IMG/VR virus record: IMGVR_UViG_3300042895_001352
Coordinates: 1-39,247 of that record
From: a virus
Direction: 5' to 3' (one strand)
Length of the DNA stretch: 39,247 nucleotides
Part shown: piece by piece, positions 18,884 to 26,675 of the stretch
How positions within the stretch are numbered: the stretch's first letter is position 1
How the letters are laid out: every line of letters begins with the position of its first letter
Notes under the pieces: model-generated
The model's input: the letters and a program-made list of their open reading frames with translations, nothing else
What the model was told of the DNA's origin: nothing
Database searches by the model: none
Position numbers and translations under genes: made by a program

Positions 18884-19357
18884 TTCAAAATATATTCGTT
18901 CTTTAGTACCAACCATCTGTTTATACCACAACCCCTTATCATCCATCCAAACATAAGGATCGTCAGGATTATCGGTCCACCCGTGTTTAGAATAATAGTC
19001 AAAATCTTTTCTTAATAAATTTGATCTATGAGATGAATGAAAATCTTCGTCACCCAACCAATGAGGTAAAACGAACTCACCCTCAATTACATCATACTCC
19101 ATTGTGTTTTTAAAACCACGAGACTTCCACACGTCAATAGAGTCGTTGTAATACTGTTTAAGTGCATTTACATAATCACGCCACATAACAGAACACGGAT
19201 GTGATGTCCAACCTTTATAGGGTTGTCCGTTTTTCTTTGGTCTACCTGTGATTGCCGATATGATCTGATAAGCCTCAACACGTTGTTTACCTAAACGTTT
19301 ATTGTCTAAAGATTCTAATGATTTTCTAAAATCTGAATATGGAAGGAATGTTTGCAT
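18866..19357 (-). CDS. Pyrimidine dimer DNA glycosylase-like protein (PF03013 type)
   Basis: 163 aa if started at the ATG at 19357; an upstream in-frame ATG at 19375 would lie inside the promoter box. The N-terminus MQTFLPYSDFRKSLESLDNK followed by RLGKQRVEAYQII and the HPCSVMWRDYVNALKQY motif match the MSMEG_6728-type family related to T4 endonuclease V, which acts on UV-damaged DNA. Typical members run MQTFLPY.DF...A..LD..RLGKQR...... HP.v.MW.gY. The C-terminal half (LPHWLGDEDFHSSHRSNLLRK) also fits. It would be a cytoplasmic repair or DNA-processing enzyme. It lies antisense to the tail module and ends in TGA. Activity is inferred only. Confidence 0.7.
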   Translation of the reverse strand: MQTFLPYSDFRKSLESLDNKRLGKQRVEAYQIISAITGRPKKNGQPYKGWTSHPCSVMWRDYVNALKQYYNDSIDVWKSRGFKNTMEYDVIEGEFVLPHWLGDEDFHSSHRSNLLRKDFDYYSKHGWTDNPDDPYVWMDDKGLWYKQMVGTKERIYFELSNFV

Positions 19358-19361
19358 ACCA

Positions 19362-19369
19362 CAAAGATA
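19362..19369 (-). promoter_or_regulatory. Bacteroidota-type -7 box for glycosylase gene
   Basis: On the minus strand this reads TATCTTTG (consensus TAnnTTTG), 4 bases before the ATG at 19357. No clear -33 TTG is present at the usual distance, so the promoter may be weak. Confidence 0.45.
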
Positions 19370-19450
19370 CAACAATTTTTGATATAACCGATTGACTTAA
19401 ATGATTTTTTATGATATATATTATATAAATAAACGTTTAATTTTTATAAA

Positions 19451-19612
19451 ATGAAAAAGTTAGTATTAGTGTGTCTTACGGTTTTGACCACAATTTCTCT
19501 ATTGACTTCTTGTGGTGAAAAAACGGCAACTGAAAATGCTACACCTAACGCAACAACTGTAGAATCTACAACAAACGCTACGGAAGAAGTTGCTGACACA
19601 ACAAAAAATTAA
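19451..19612 (+). CDS. Small lipoprotein
   Basis: 53 aa, a gene too short for many gene callers. The N-terminus MKKLVLVCLTVLTTISLLTSC is a classic lipoprotein signal with lipobox LTSC, Cys21 being the likely lipidated residue. The mature part (about 33 residues) is a disordered Thr/Glu/Asn/Ala-rich tail with no other Cys. It has its own terminator 24 bases downstream. Surface lipoproteins of this size in phages sometimes block superinfection or modify the envelope; this one could do either, but nothing proves it. The upstream 70 bases are very AT-rich and contain TATAAATA at 19424-19431. Confidence 0.75.
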   Translation: MKKLVLVCLTVLTTISLLTSCGEKTATENATPNATTVESTTNATEEVADTTKN

Positions 19613-19636
19613 TTTTCTGTTTCTCTAGAAAGTTAG

Positions 19637-19667
19637 CCTCACTCTTAATAAGATGTGAGGTTTTTTT
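19637..19667 (+). terminator. Intrinsic terminator after lipoprotein gene
   Basis: CCTCAC plus TCTT pairs with AAGA and GTGAGG (one bulged T) around an AAT loop, followed by seven T. It ends the lipoprotein transcript before the next TATTTATA motif. Confidence 0.85.
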
Positions 19668-19677
19668 ATTTTCCGTA

Positions 19678-19685
19678 TATTTATA
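19678..19685 (+). promoter_or_regulatory. TATTTATA motif before 19697 gene
   Basis: Exact TATTTATA, 11 bases before the ATG chosen at 19697. Its presence argues against the earlier in-frame ATG at 19655, which lies inside the preceding terminator. Confidence 0.6.
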
Positions 19686-19696
19686 TTAAAATATTA

Positions 19697-21613
19697 ATGA
19701 AATCAGAATTACTGTTAGAGGAACTTAAAAGAATAAATACTGTTATGAATTATAAGGTCGGTGAACCATCGACTAAAAACAATAACAACCTCTTTGAGTC
19801 TCGATTTAAAGAAATGTTAATTTCAAAATTGGAGTCTATACATATTATCGAAGAACAGAAAAAAAACGACTCCGTATTATCAGAACAATGGGCAAGGGGT
19901 AAAGACTCGATAGGTTATTGGAAAATTTTATATGACCAACTAAAAAAAACGGGTATTGATGTTAAATATGGTGCAAACGGAAAACAGGTTACCGACCCGA
20001 CTAAATCCAGTTTTATGTACTGGAGTGGTTGGATAATAAATTACTCACTAAGTGCGAATGGGGGTTATCCGGTATCGTTTACTGATTCGGCAGCAAATGT
20101 AAGTATGACGTTTAAATTCCAAGGAGGTAAATATGCGGGACAACCAGCTGCTAATATTATTTTAGAACCAAAAACCATAACATCAACATTCAATTTAGGT
20201 CAATTTGGAAAGTTATCAAATAAACGAGTATCAGATGTGATTGCTAAATATAAAAAAACAAACCCAAAGGCTGTAGTATCCAATCAACCAACACAACAAG
20301 ATCTTAATACTGCACAAACCGTATTTGACGAACTTAAAAAAGCATTTGATGGTGGTGGAACTTATGAGGACGATGCGATCACTGCGTTTAATAAAATTAA
20401 AAACAAACCAACATTAGATAGACTTAATCAACTGGTTAAAGCTAGAAAAATGTCAGGGATTAATAGTGTATATGATTGGTTAACCGATGAAATGAGTGAT
20501 TATGATTATAAACAATACAGAACAATATGGGATAAACTTAAAAGTATTGATAAGACACTTGTGGCTCCGAAAGTAAATAACGCATTAAGAGTGGCTTCTG
20601 TTGTTGGTGATGTTACGGGTATAAATGCTGCGGTTTCTGTGGGTGAGGGTATTGGTAAGGCAATACAGACACTAAAAAATATGACTGTTGGGGACATAAT
20701 GGAAGGATTCAGGTCTTTTTTAGGTGGTGTTGCCGGTGGTGTTGTTCAGATTTTATTAACGGTTTTTGGTGGTCCTTTAGGTGCGGGTATTAATTTATTT
20801 GCTTGGGCGGTATTACTAATATGGGATATATATCAATGGACTCAAGGTAAGCCAAATTGGTGGAACTTAATTTTAGATACGTTTTCGGTTGTTACCGCAG
20901 GATTGGCAGCCAAAGCGTTAGCACCAGCAAAGGCGGTCGCATCAGAAGCAAAAACTTTACCACTATTAATGTCAGCATTAAAGAAAGGATTTCCAACCGT
21001 ATATAAATACGTTGCAGGGTTTGGTGGCACATTAGTTAAATTAGGGGGGAAGGCAGTAACGGGAGTTAAAAATGCGTTAGGTTGGTTATCAAGTAAATTA
21101 CCATTTTTTTCTACTATGTGGAATAAATTAAATGGTATGATCTCAAAAATAGGTGATTTAGTTAAAAGTCTTGATGATGCTATCGGTACTGCAGTTAGTG
21201 GTAAGGTGATAAGTAGTATCAATAATAAAGTTGGTGGTTTTATGCAAAAATCATTTCCTAAACTTGGTGAGTTTTTTAAATCACCTAAAGGTATTGAGTT
21301 GGCTAAAAAACTAACGGAAAAAGAGGCGGATGCGATTGGTGAATACATTTCTGGTCCTATTAGAGGTAAAACTATAGAAGCGTCAACGGAATGGGTATGT
21401 AAAAACGGCACAAAAGCCCAATGTGACGCATTTAAAGGTGGTAATGAATATTATAAAATAGCAGTTAACGTTTCAAAGGTTGGTAAGTCAGGAACTGAAA
21501 TTAATAGTACGGTAAAGAAAAAAGAAGGGGCTTCCGAGTTAGTAAGTAAAACTGCAGCCCATTTAGGCGCCACTAAAGAAATTGTTCCAGGTGAAGAGGA
21601 GAAAAAACCATAA
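19697..21613 (+). CDS. Virion/ejection-type protein related to the 1031-aa protein
   Basis: 638 aa from the ATG at 19697, chosen because the leader (KSELLLEELKRINTVM) then aligns with the other leaders and the TATTTATA motif lies just upstream. An LSE at 61-63 directly precedes a module of about 85 residues matching the 1031-aa protein (YWKILYDQLKKTGIDVKYG, TDPTKSSFMYWSGWII, GGYPVSF, FKFQGGKYAGQ). The middle is a helical linker. Residues about 335-385 are hydrophobic (GGVAGGVVQILLTVFGGPLG, FAWAVLLIWDIYQW), and further hydrophobic helices follow to about residue 500 (a Gly/Ala-rich stretch with KALAPAKAV and LVKLGGKAVTGVKNALGWL). Two Cys near residue 570 (WVCKNGTKAQC) lie before the charged C-terminus. 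A membrane-penetrating virion protein is the best guess. Confidence 0.6.
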   Translation: MKSELLLEELKRINTVMNYKVGEPSTKNNNNLFESRFKEMLISKLESIHIIEEQKKNDSVLSEQWARGKDSIGYWKILYDQLKKTGIDVKYGANGKQVTDPTKSSFMYWSGWIINYSLSANGGYPVSFTDSAANVSMTFKFQGGKYAGQPAANIILEPKTITSTFNLGQFGKLSNKRVSDVIAKYKKTNPKAVVSNQPTQQDLNTAQTVFDELKKAFDGGGTYEDDAITAFNKIKNKPTLDRLNQLVKARKMSGINSVYDWLTDEMSDYDYKQYRTIWDKLKSIDKTLVAPKVNNALRVASVVGDVTGINAAVSVGEGIGKAIQTLKNMTVGDIMEGFRSFLGGVAGGVVQILLTVFGGPLGAGINLFAWAVLLIWDIYQWTQGKPNWWNLILDTFSVVTAGLAAKALAPAKAVASEAKTLPLLMSALKKGFPTVYKYVAGFGGTLVKLGGKAVTGVKNALGWLSSKLPFFSTMWNKLNGMISKIGDLVKSLDDAIGTAVSGKVISSINNKVGGFMQKSFPKLGEFFKSPKGIELAKKLTEKEADAIGEYISGPIRGKTIEASTEWVCKNGTKAQCDAFKGGNEYYKIAVNVSKVGKSGTEINSTVKKKEGASELVSKTAAHLGATKEIVPGEEEKKP

Positions 21614-21641
21614 AAAAACCCACCATAATTAAATAGTGGGT
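21612..21641 (-). terminator. tmRNA terminator
   Basis: On the minus strand, ACCCAC and GTGGGT form a 6-bp stem around a 12-base loop, followed by a run of T. It begins 16 bases after the tmRNA 3' end and its T-run abuts the stop of the gene on the other strand. Confidence 0.75.
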
Positions 21642-21657
21642 AGTACAAAAAGTCTAG

Positions 21658-22067
21658 GGTGGAGGTGCGGAGGCTCGAACTCCGGTCCATAATATCCTGT
21701 CAGATAAGGACTACACGTTTAGGTTGACATTTTCTAACGTCCCAAAATATTTGATTTTTTACTTGACCAAAAACAAGGTTAATCCGTTCTTCATCATCGT
21801 AGATCAACAACCAATGAACGACTCGATTTCGGGTTCAGTCGTATTCCACCTTAAAGGACTTCTGTTGCTAGGTTATATGTCCATCGACCCCCGTTTCCGT
21901 GCTTAACTTAAGCTACAGTAACTTGCTCAGTTGCAATTAAACCAACCACTGAAAGGTTATCAAGTACGTTGCCGTATATAAATGTGAATCAGTTTTTAAA
22001 GAGATTAATTCAGTCTCTACGTGCCCTTATTCCTCAGCCGATACCTGTCAAATCCAAAAACACCCCC
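21658..22067 (-). ncRNA. ssrA: tmRNA (trans-translation RNA) with unusual tag
   Basis: About 410 nt on the minus strand. The 5' GGGGGTG (22067-22061) pairs with CACCTCC (21667-21661) as the 7-bp acceptor stem with one G-U pair. The 3' half has a perfect T arm (CGGAG TTCGAGC CTCCG), and TTTGGATTTGACAGG near the 5' end is the conserved D-loop region (GGATTCGACGGG in E. coli). The discriminator A is followed by encoded CC. The mRNA-like part has a resume codon GGC at 21973, preceded by TATAC with U and A at -5 and -4 as in E. coli. The predicted tag begins GNVLDNLSVV, ends ATEQVTVA, and stops at TAA in a small hairpin (GCTT/AAGC). The tag is 21 residues and lacks the usual ALAA end. It would rescue stalled ribosomes; a host tmRNA presumably also exists. 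Confidence 0.9.
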
Positions 22068-22087
22068 ATATTTTCAAAGAACTTATA

Positions 22088-22118
22088 CAAAGATAATACA
22101 AATGTTTTGATTATCCAA
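22088..22118 (-). promoter_or_regulatory. Host-type promoter for tmRNA
   Basis: Minus strand: TTG (22118-22116), 20 bases, TATCTTTG (22095-22088), matching the Bacteroidota -33/-7 consensus. Initiation near 22080 leaves a short leader to be removed by RNase P before the mature 5' G at 22067. Confidence 0.65.
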
Positions 22119-22120
22119 TA

Positions 22121-22128
22121 TATTTATA
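22121..22128 (+). promoter_or_regulatory. TATTTATA motif before 22134 gene
   Basis: Exact TATTTATA, 5 bases before the ATG at 22134. It lies only 2 bases from the divergent tmRNA promoter, so the two could compete for polymerase. Confidence 0.6.
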
Positions 22129-22133
22129 TAAAT

Positions 22134-23303
22134 ATGTTAAAGAAAAAATTTATTTTTGAGGACGAGGAAGAACAAGAGTTAACGGATTATCAACAAATAT
22201 CAAGAATGATAAAACGCAAGATAAGTGCAAATGCTGTTGAGTTTTATAATTCAGAAGGGGAAGACTTTTCAGATCATATTGAAATTAAAGACGATGGTAT
22301 AATGTTTACCTTTAATGGGTTACAAGATTTTTTGACATTCTTTTTTCCTGACGATTACTCAAAAGAAGATAATTCGGAGGGGTATTATGATGCATCCTAT
22401 TATGAATTGATGTATGAAAAACGATGGGATTGGTACGACGACTTTTCAAATAGGAATTCCGACGATTGGTCAGAGGGATATATCGTCCAATCGTTTAGAC
22501 CTGTACATTTGGAATTACTTATAAGTTTGGCAAAATATTCATCACCAGATATGTATTCTAAACTCTCTAAAATCACAACAAACGACTTAAATGATAACAT
22601 GTCAAAAATAATTTCTTCTTTTTTAGAGACGATAGGTCTTGAAAGTGATATTGTTGAGTTATACACCGATTCAAATGTTGATGCCGTTAGAGACTCAGTC
22701 CCAAAAGGAATTGAGGATAAATTGTGTAATTGTTTAAAACCGGTTGGTATTGATCGGTATAGCGATAGATATTGTTTTTGGAAATACCATATGGGGTGGG
22801 GAGATGCTTTATTATTATTTGCCAATTATGGTACAGATGATGATAGTTTTTTAGATCTGTTATTTTCTACAATTAAAAAAACGGTTAGGGCATATTTACC
22901 GGAATATTATGAAATGGAGTCAAATTATTGGGATAGTGAAAAGTTTGAGGAGTCTTGGTTACCGGGTTTAACAAAAATACTTGAAAAGAAATTGGAAGAT
23001 ATTGAAGAAAATCCGGATAATTACGATAAAAATTATTTTAACGTTGTTGATAAAGTTATGGAAATTGGTGGTGTTGACGTTTGGATTAAAACAAAAGATG
23101 GAAAATACGAAATAAGAATTAACGGGATTGAACCGGATACGTCATTAATTTATTACACAATGAAAAGAAAAAATGGGTGGGACGCCAAGGGTGGTAAAAC
23201 AGATATTGACAGTTTTTTAAATTTAATCTATAACGAAAAAATGTTTGACCTTTTAGAACAAGCCAAGAAATTTTCAATTCTTAGAAATAAGACGTTCCTT
23301 TAA
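22134..23303 (+). CDS. Acidic protein of unknown function
   Basis: 389 aa. The frame is open upstream to 21969, but that part runs over the tmRNA, so the ATG at 22134 after the TATTTATA motif is preferred. The protein is acidic and rich in Asp, Tyr and Trp (SYYELMYEKRWDWYDDF, SDDWSEGYI). It has Cys-rich LCNCLKPVG near residue 200 and FWKYHMGWGDALLLFANYG soon after. The C-terminus (VWIKTKDGKYEIRINGI) looks like a small beta domain. The N-terminus MLKKKFIFEDEEEQELTDY only weakly resembles the shared leader. I do not recognise the family. Its 3' end overlaps the convergent peptidase gene by 30 bases. Confidence 0.65.
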   Translation: MLKKKFIFEDEEEQELTDYQQISRMIKRKISANAVEFYNSEGEDFSDHIEIKDDGIMFTFNGLQDFLTFFFPDDYSKEDNSEGYYDASYYELMYEKRWDWYDDFSNRNSDDWSEGYIVQSFRPVHLELLISLAKYSSPDMYSKLSKITTNDLNDNMSKIISSFLETIGLESDIVELYTDSNVDAVRDSVPKGIEDKLCNCLKPVGIDRYSDRYCFWKYHMGWGDALLLFANYGTDDDSFLDLLFSTIKKTVRAYLPEYYEMESNYWDSEKFEESWLPGLTKILEKKLEDIEENPDNYDKNYFNVVDKVMEIGGVDVWIKTKDGKYEIRINGIEPDTSLIYYTMKRKNGWDAKGGKTDIDSFLNLIYNEKMFDLLEQAKKFSILRNKTFL

Positions 23304-24320
23304 AATCTCATATAAATAAGGGACATCGTCGTCACTTATAAAAACGGAAGCACCATCATATATATCCGAAATCGTGATCCCGTCTTTCTCTTCAATTACA
23401 TCAACCGTTTCCAATTGATGGATATCCTCTTCTTTTAAATCATCGTCCATATCAAAACCAACCAAAGAGTTCATTACGGTTTGTGATGTATATGTGATCG
23501 GTTTATAAATGTATTCATATTTCTTATGACCAAGTTCCTTAACCATATTTTTTCCAACCTCAATTGAGCATCTTACGTCTTCAATTGATACGAACTCTTG
23601 GTTTGAATGCATATTATAATACCCACAAGACATATTAATACAAGACACGTCAGACTTTTTCTTTAGTTGAGATATATCGGTATAAGGGTGAGATTGAATT
23701 AACATTTCATTTCCAAATGAATCTTCAATGACTTTGATTGTTTTGGTGAAAAATTCACTTTCACGTTCAAATAAACGAACTCCCGAGCAAATCTCGGAGA
23801 TTAAATGATTTCCTGGGGCATCGTATTGCGTAATGTATCCAACATCTTGTAAGAAGTTTTCATCACATTTGCTTGATCCGTGACACCCTGTTTCTTCTGA
23901 AACAAATAATCCGATCTTAACTTTGTCTAATTGTTGTAAAAGTTCCAAACAAATAAAAATACCACATTTGTCGTCACCACCAATACCGGTTGGGTTTCCG
24001 TCTTCGGTGTATGCCTTTAAACAATCAACCTCCGTTTTATCAAAGGTTTTTCCAAATGTGTTTGGTCGTATAAGTTTTTCTTCTTTTACTATGATTTTAT
24101 CTACCTTATGATGAACGGTGTCCGTGTGGGCGATAAACATCGGGTAATATTCACCTTCGTTTAGTTCTCCTTTTGTTGCATATATATTCATCATATCATC
24201 TCGGTAGTAGGAGACGCCTGGAATTGTGTCAAGTTCGTTACAAAGAAATTCTACCATATCTTCTTCTTGATATGTTTTGGAAGGAACTGATAGTAGGTCT
24301 TTGAATTTTTCTAAGTTCAT
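23274..24320 (-). CDS. M20-type zinc peptidase (peptidase T-like)
   Basis: 348 aa. Zinc-site and catalytic motifs are in the usual order: IAHTDTV (His65, Asp67), GIGGDDKCGI (Asp116), SEETGCHGS (Glu142 catalytic, Glu143 metal), QYDAPG (Asp167) and NMHSNQEFV with the last His in the C-terminal part. This is the pattern of M20 dipeptidases and tripeptidases such as PepT, which finish the breakdown of small peptides in the cytoplasm. The lid region around residues 180-250 appears short compared with some family members. A role in recycling peptides made by Clp-type degradation is attractive given the neighbouring ClpC-like gene, but unproven. It ends in TGA. Confidence 0.8.
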   Translation of the reverse strand: MNLEKFKDLLSVPSKTYQEEDMVEFLCNELDTIPGVSYYRDDMMNIYATKGELNEGEYYPMFIAHTDTVHHKVDKIIVKEEKLIRPNTFGKTFDKTEVDCLKAYTEDGNPTGIGGDDKCGIFICLELLQQLDKVKIGLFVSEETGCHGSSKCDENFLQDVGYITQYDAPGNHLISEICSGVRLFERESEFFTKTIKVIEDSFGNEMLIQSHPYTDISQLKKKSDVSCINMSCGYYNMHSNQEFVSIEDVRCSIEVGKNMVKELGHKKYEYIYKPITYTSQTVMNSLVGFDMDDDLKEEDIHQLETVDVIEEKDGITISDIYDGASVFISDDDVPYLYEILKERLISKN

Positions 24321-24333
24321 TTAATATTTTTTA

Positions 24334-24364
24334 TAAAGATACGATATTTATATTATAAAACAAA
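24334..24364 (-). promoter_or_regulatory. Host-type promoter for peptidase gene
   Basis: Minus strand: TTTG (24364-24361), 19 bases, TATCTTTA (24341-24334), one mismatch to TAnnTTTG. It overlaps the TATTTATA motif used by the divergent gene at 24368. Confidence 0.5.
24345..24352 (+). promoter_or_regulatory. TATTTATA motif before 24368 gene
   Basis: Exact TATTTATA, 15 bases before the ATG at 24368, inside the spacer of the divergent host-type promoter. Confidence 0.6.
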
Positions 24365-24367
24365 GTT

Positions 24368-26119
24368 ATGCGTAAAAAAATCATATCTGAAGATGAAATA
24401 AAAAGATATAAAGACTTAATGGGTTATAACTCAAAAAAATCTAACGGACTTTTAAGTGAAAATCATAATACTTTTTTGGTTGAGGTGTTCGATAAAGAAT
24501 ATTTATCTGAAGACGATAGAATTAGATCTCTACATTTAACAGCAATAGATGAGCAAAATAAGAAAAGGGTTAATAAGAATATTAATTTAGGTATTGGTAA
24601 GTTACGATATACTAAATCACCATCATCGAGTAAGGGATACGCAAAAAGTGGTAGTTTAGATCCAAAGGAAGGGCTTGGTTCTTTTGCTATTGGATATGCG
24701 TACCAAAGTTTATACGGTAAAAATAGGCAATCTCAGATTAAAGAATATAATACAGAAGAAGATGCTAAATTAATTTATGATTATATGATTAATGGTAAAA
24801 AAGTAAGTAAAAACGATTTCAATGATTTTAGAGCTTACAATTTTATTGATCGCGCGGAAAACCAAATTAGTGGAGATAATTTAAGGGGATTCGGAGGAAA
24901 ATTTAGAACAATATACCAAGTTTTAAAAGATGAGAAAGCGGTTATAAACAAATTAGTCCAAACAAGTAAATTTCAAACTCAACTTACGATATGGGAAGAT
25001 ATTAAAATAAACGATCCAGCATATGCTGCGGATATTATCATGTATGTATTGTTAAACAAATGGGTTGAGAGGGTTGTTTTGAAAAAGATGGGGGTATCAA
25101 CCAGAATACCTGATGAAGAAATTGTTTATGAAAAAGAGGGAACTGAAGGTAGTACCCCTGGTGATGAAAGTAGTGAACCGGGAGAAGAAGAATCATTCGT
25201 TGAGTTGCAAGGTGCTGATTTTGGATTAGATAGTCAAGGTGTTGATAATCTTTATCTTGACAATATGTCAAAGGCGGACACTAGAGTTAAAACAAAAATA
25301 AATGAGGAAATAATTAACCCGATACTTGAGGTATTACAAAACATACCTGAAACCGTAGAGGCGAAAAAAATAATATCAAAAGTACAAGGTAAGAAAAAAA
25401 TAACATGGAGAGCCTGTGTTAATAGTATAAGTGGTAATGCAAGCGCTAGCAGATTTAGAAACACAAGTCCAGCGGATAAATTAACATTCAAACAACTAGC
25501 AGAATTAAGACTAAATAATGCCAAAGATTATTTAATATCGGAACTTATGGTAAAATACCAAATGCCTTGGTGTAAAAAAGAACCAATTATAAAATTAAAC
25601 CCGAACGGATCTAACGGTGATGGTACTAGTGGTCCTAACCCACCAAAAGATCTTGGTTATTACATACCTAAAGGTGAATACCCTATGACCAAGGCATGTT
25701 CATACGATGTAGATGAATGTAAAATAAATGGTATTTTAGTTAAACGTGACGAATGTGGACTACCTCACAGTAATAAAAAAAGTTATGATAAATACAAATA
25801 TACCAATTTAAATGTTGAGGTAGCATTTAACTTCGATTTAATGGACTTGGAGGAACCATTTAAAGATCCACCAATTGACGACAAAAAAGAGGGAGGAAAG
25901 GAATCAACTCCCCCTATTGAGGATAGATTACCTAAAGAAGAAGTACAATCAAGTGATAAAACATATAGTGCTGATTTTTATGGTGGTGAAAAATTTACCG
26001 AAATAAAAAGAAGGTTAACTTGGAAATGGGCTAAATTGAAACGAAAAGGTGGTGGGGTAAAACTTGGTGGGGAAAGTTATATAGGTAGAAAAGTAAAAAC
26101 AATAAAATGTTATTTTTAA
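24368..26119 (+). CDS. Virion-type protein with shared leader, function unknown
   Basis: 583 aa. The leader is RKKIISEDEIKRYKDLMGY followed by LLSE at residues 28-31. Residues about 70-190 contain YTKSPSSSKGYAKSG and AIGYAYQSLYG, followed by a helical part. Residues about 255-285 form an acidic Gly/Ser/Glu linker (GTEGSTPGDESSEPGEEESF). The segment near 315-410 (ADTRVKTKINEEIINPILEV, ITWRACVNSISGNASASRFR, KLTFKQLAELRLNNAKDYLI) resembles OmpA-like or outer-membrane-type repeats in tone, but no clear match is made. The C-terminus has four Cys between about 435 and 465 and ends in a basic strand (KTIKCYF). A particle protein is likely because of the leader; I cannot name a function. Confidence 0.6.
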   Translation: MRKKIISEDEIKRYKDLMGYNSKKSNGLLSENHNTFLVEVFDKEYLSEDDRIRSLHLTAIDEQNKKRVNKNINLGIGKLRYTKSPSSSKGYAKSGSLDPKEGLGSFAIGYAYQSLYGKNRQSQIKEYNTEEDAKLIYDYMINGKKVSKNDFNDFRAYNFIDRAENQISGDNLRGFGGKFRTIYQVLKDEKAVINKLVQTSKFQTQLTIWEDIKINDPAYAADIIMYVLLNKWVERVVLKKMGVSTRIPDEEIVYEKEGTEGSTPGDESSEPGEEESFVELQGADFGLDSQGVDNLYLDNMSKADTRVKTKINEEIINPILEVLQNIPETVEAKKIISKVQGKKKITWRACVNSISGNASASRFRNTSPADKLTFKQLAELRLNNAKDYLISELMVKYQMPWCKKEPIIKLNPNGSNGDGTSGPNPPKDLGYYIPKGEYPMTKACSYDVDECKINGILVKRDECGLPHSNKKSYDKYKYTNLNVEVAFNFDLMDLEEPFKDPPIDDKKEGGKESTPPIEDRLPKEEVQSSDKTYSADFYGGEKFTEIKRRLTWKWAKLKRKGGGVKLGGESYIGRKVKTIKCYF

Positions 26120-26121
26120 TC

Positions 26122-26625
26122 TCATTTCTCACCCATAACACCAACACATATAATTTCATTATCAACTGAGTAATCGAACAAGAATATAAATCTATTTCTA
26201 TATGCACTCATGGCTTTTTTATGTGAAGGGGATCTCATGAATGCGTCGAAAATATATTTAGCAATTTCTTTATTATTCATCTTATCGTAATTACCGATAC
26301 GACATAACACTTCTGAATTGTACAAATAACTGTCCTCAAACTTTTTATTTTTGTTTACAGTCTCTCTAAACCTTAAAAATATAGATTCGTATTTTCTTTC
26401 TGGATGGTCGTGAGATAAAAACATATTTTTTTTACCTTTTAAGTAATCCATTTGTATTTTAGCAACCGCAGATAGTTTTTTATCCACTTTTGGTTTAAAG
26501 TTACCAGGATAAACTTCAGATACGTAGATAGAATCGAAGTACTTAGAAACGGAGTCTAAGTCTTTTTGTGAAAGAGTCACTAAAGATAATGCTAAAAATA
26601 AAGAAGTTAAAAGAAAAGTTTTCAT
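26122..26625 (-). CDS. Secreted CAP/SCP-domain protein
   Basis: 167 aa with a clear N-terminal signal peptide (MKTFLLTSLFLALSLVTLSQ), so it is exported by Sec. The mature part fits the CAP (SCP/PR-1/YkwD) fold: a first helix AVAKIQMDYL, FLSHDHPER with a His, YNSEVLCRIG with the SE pair, and the diagnostic FMRSPSHKKAMSA, followed by beta strands ending VGVMGEK. CAP proteins in bacteria act in the envelope or outside the cell; functions are poorly known. A phage copy may alter the envelope or act between cells. It has a good host-type promoter and ends in TGA, just 2 bases from the convergent stop. Confidence 0.7.
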   Translation of the reverse strand: MKTFLLTSLFLALSLVTLSQKDLDSVSKYFDSIYVSEVYPGNFKPKVDKKLSAVAKIQMDYLKGKKNMFLSHDHPERKYESIFLRFRETVNKNKKFEDSYLYNSEVLCRIGNYDKMNNKEIAKYIFDAFMRSPSHKKAMSAYRNRFIFLFDYSVDNEIICVGVMGEK

Positions 26626-26643
26626 AGTGGTTTATTTATACTA

Positions 26644-26673
26644 CAAACTTACGAAAACTTTTCTGTTCTACAA
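26644..26673 (-). promoter_or_regulatory. Host-type promoter for CAP gene
   Basis: Minus strand: TTG (26673-26671), 19 bases, TAAGTTTG (26651-26644), a full match to the Bacteroidota consensus, 18 bases before the ATG. A TATAAATA also lies at 26640-26633 on this strand. Confidence 0.65.
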
Positions 26674-26675
26674 AA

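Noticed and set aside
19655-19696. Earlier start for the 19697 gene
   Set aside because: It begins in the terminator of the lipoprotein gene and removes the TATTTATA motif from upstream; the shared leader begins at 19697.
21724-21906. 60-aa plus-strand open frame
   Set aside because: It lies wholly inside the tmRNA on the other strand and has no coding features.
21969-22133. Upstream extension of the 22134 gene
   Set aside because: It covers the tmRNA 5' end and its promoter; the ATG at 22134 just after TATTTATA is better.
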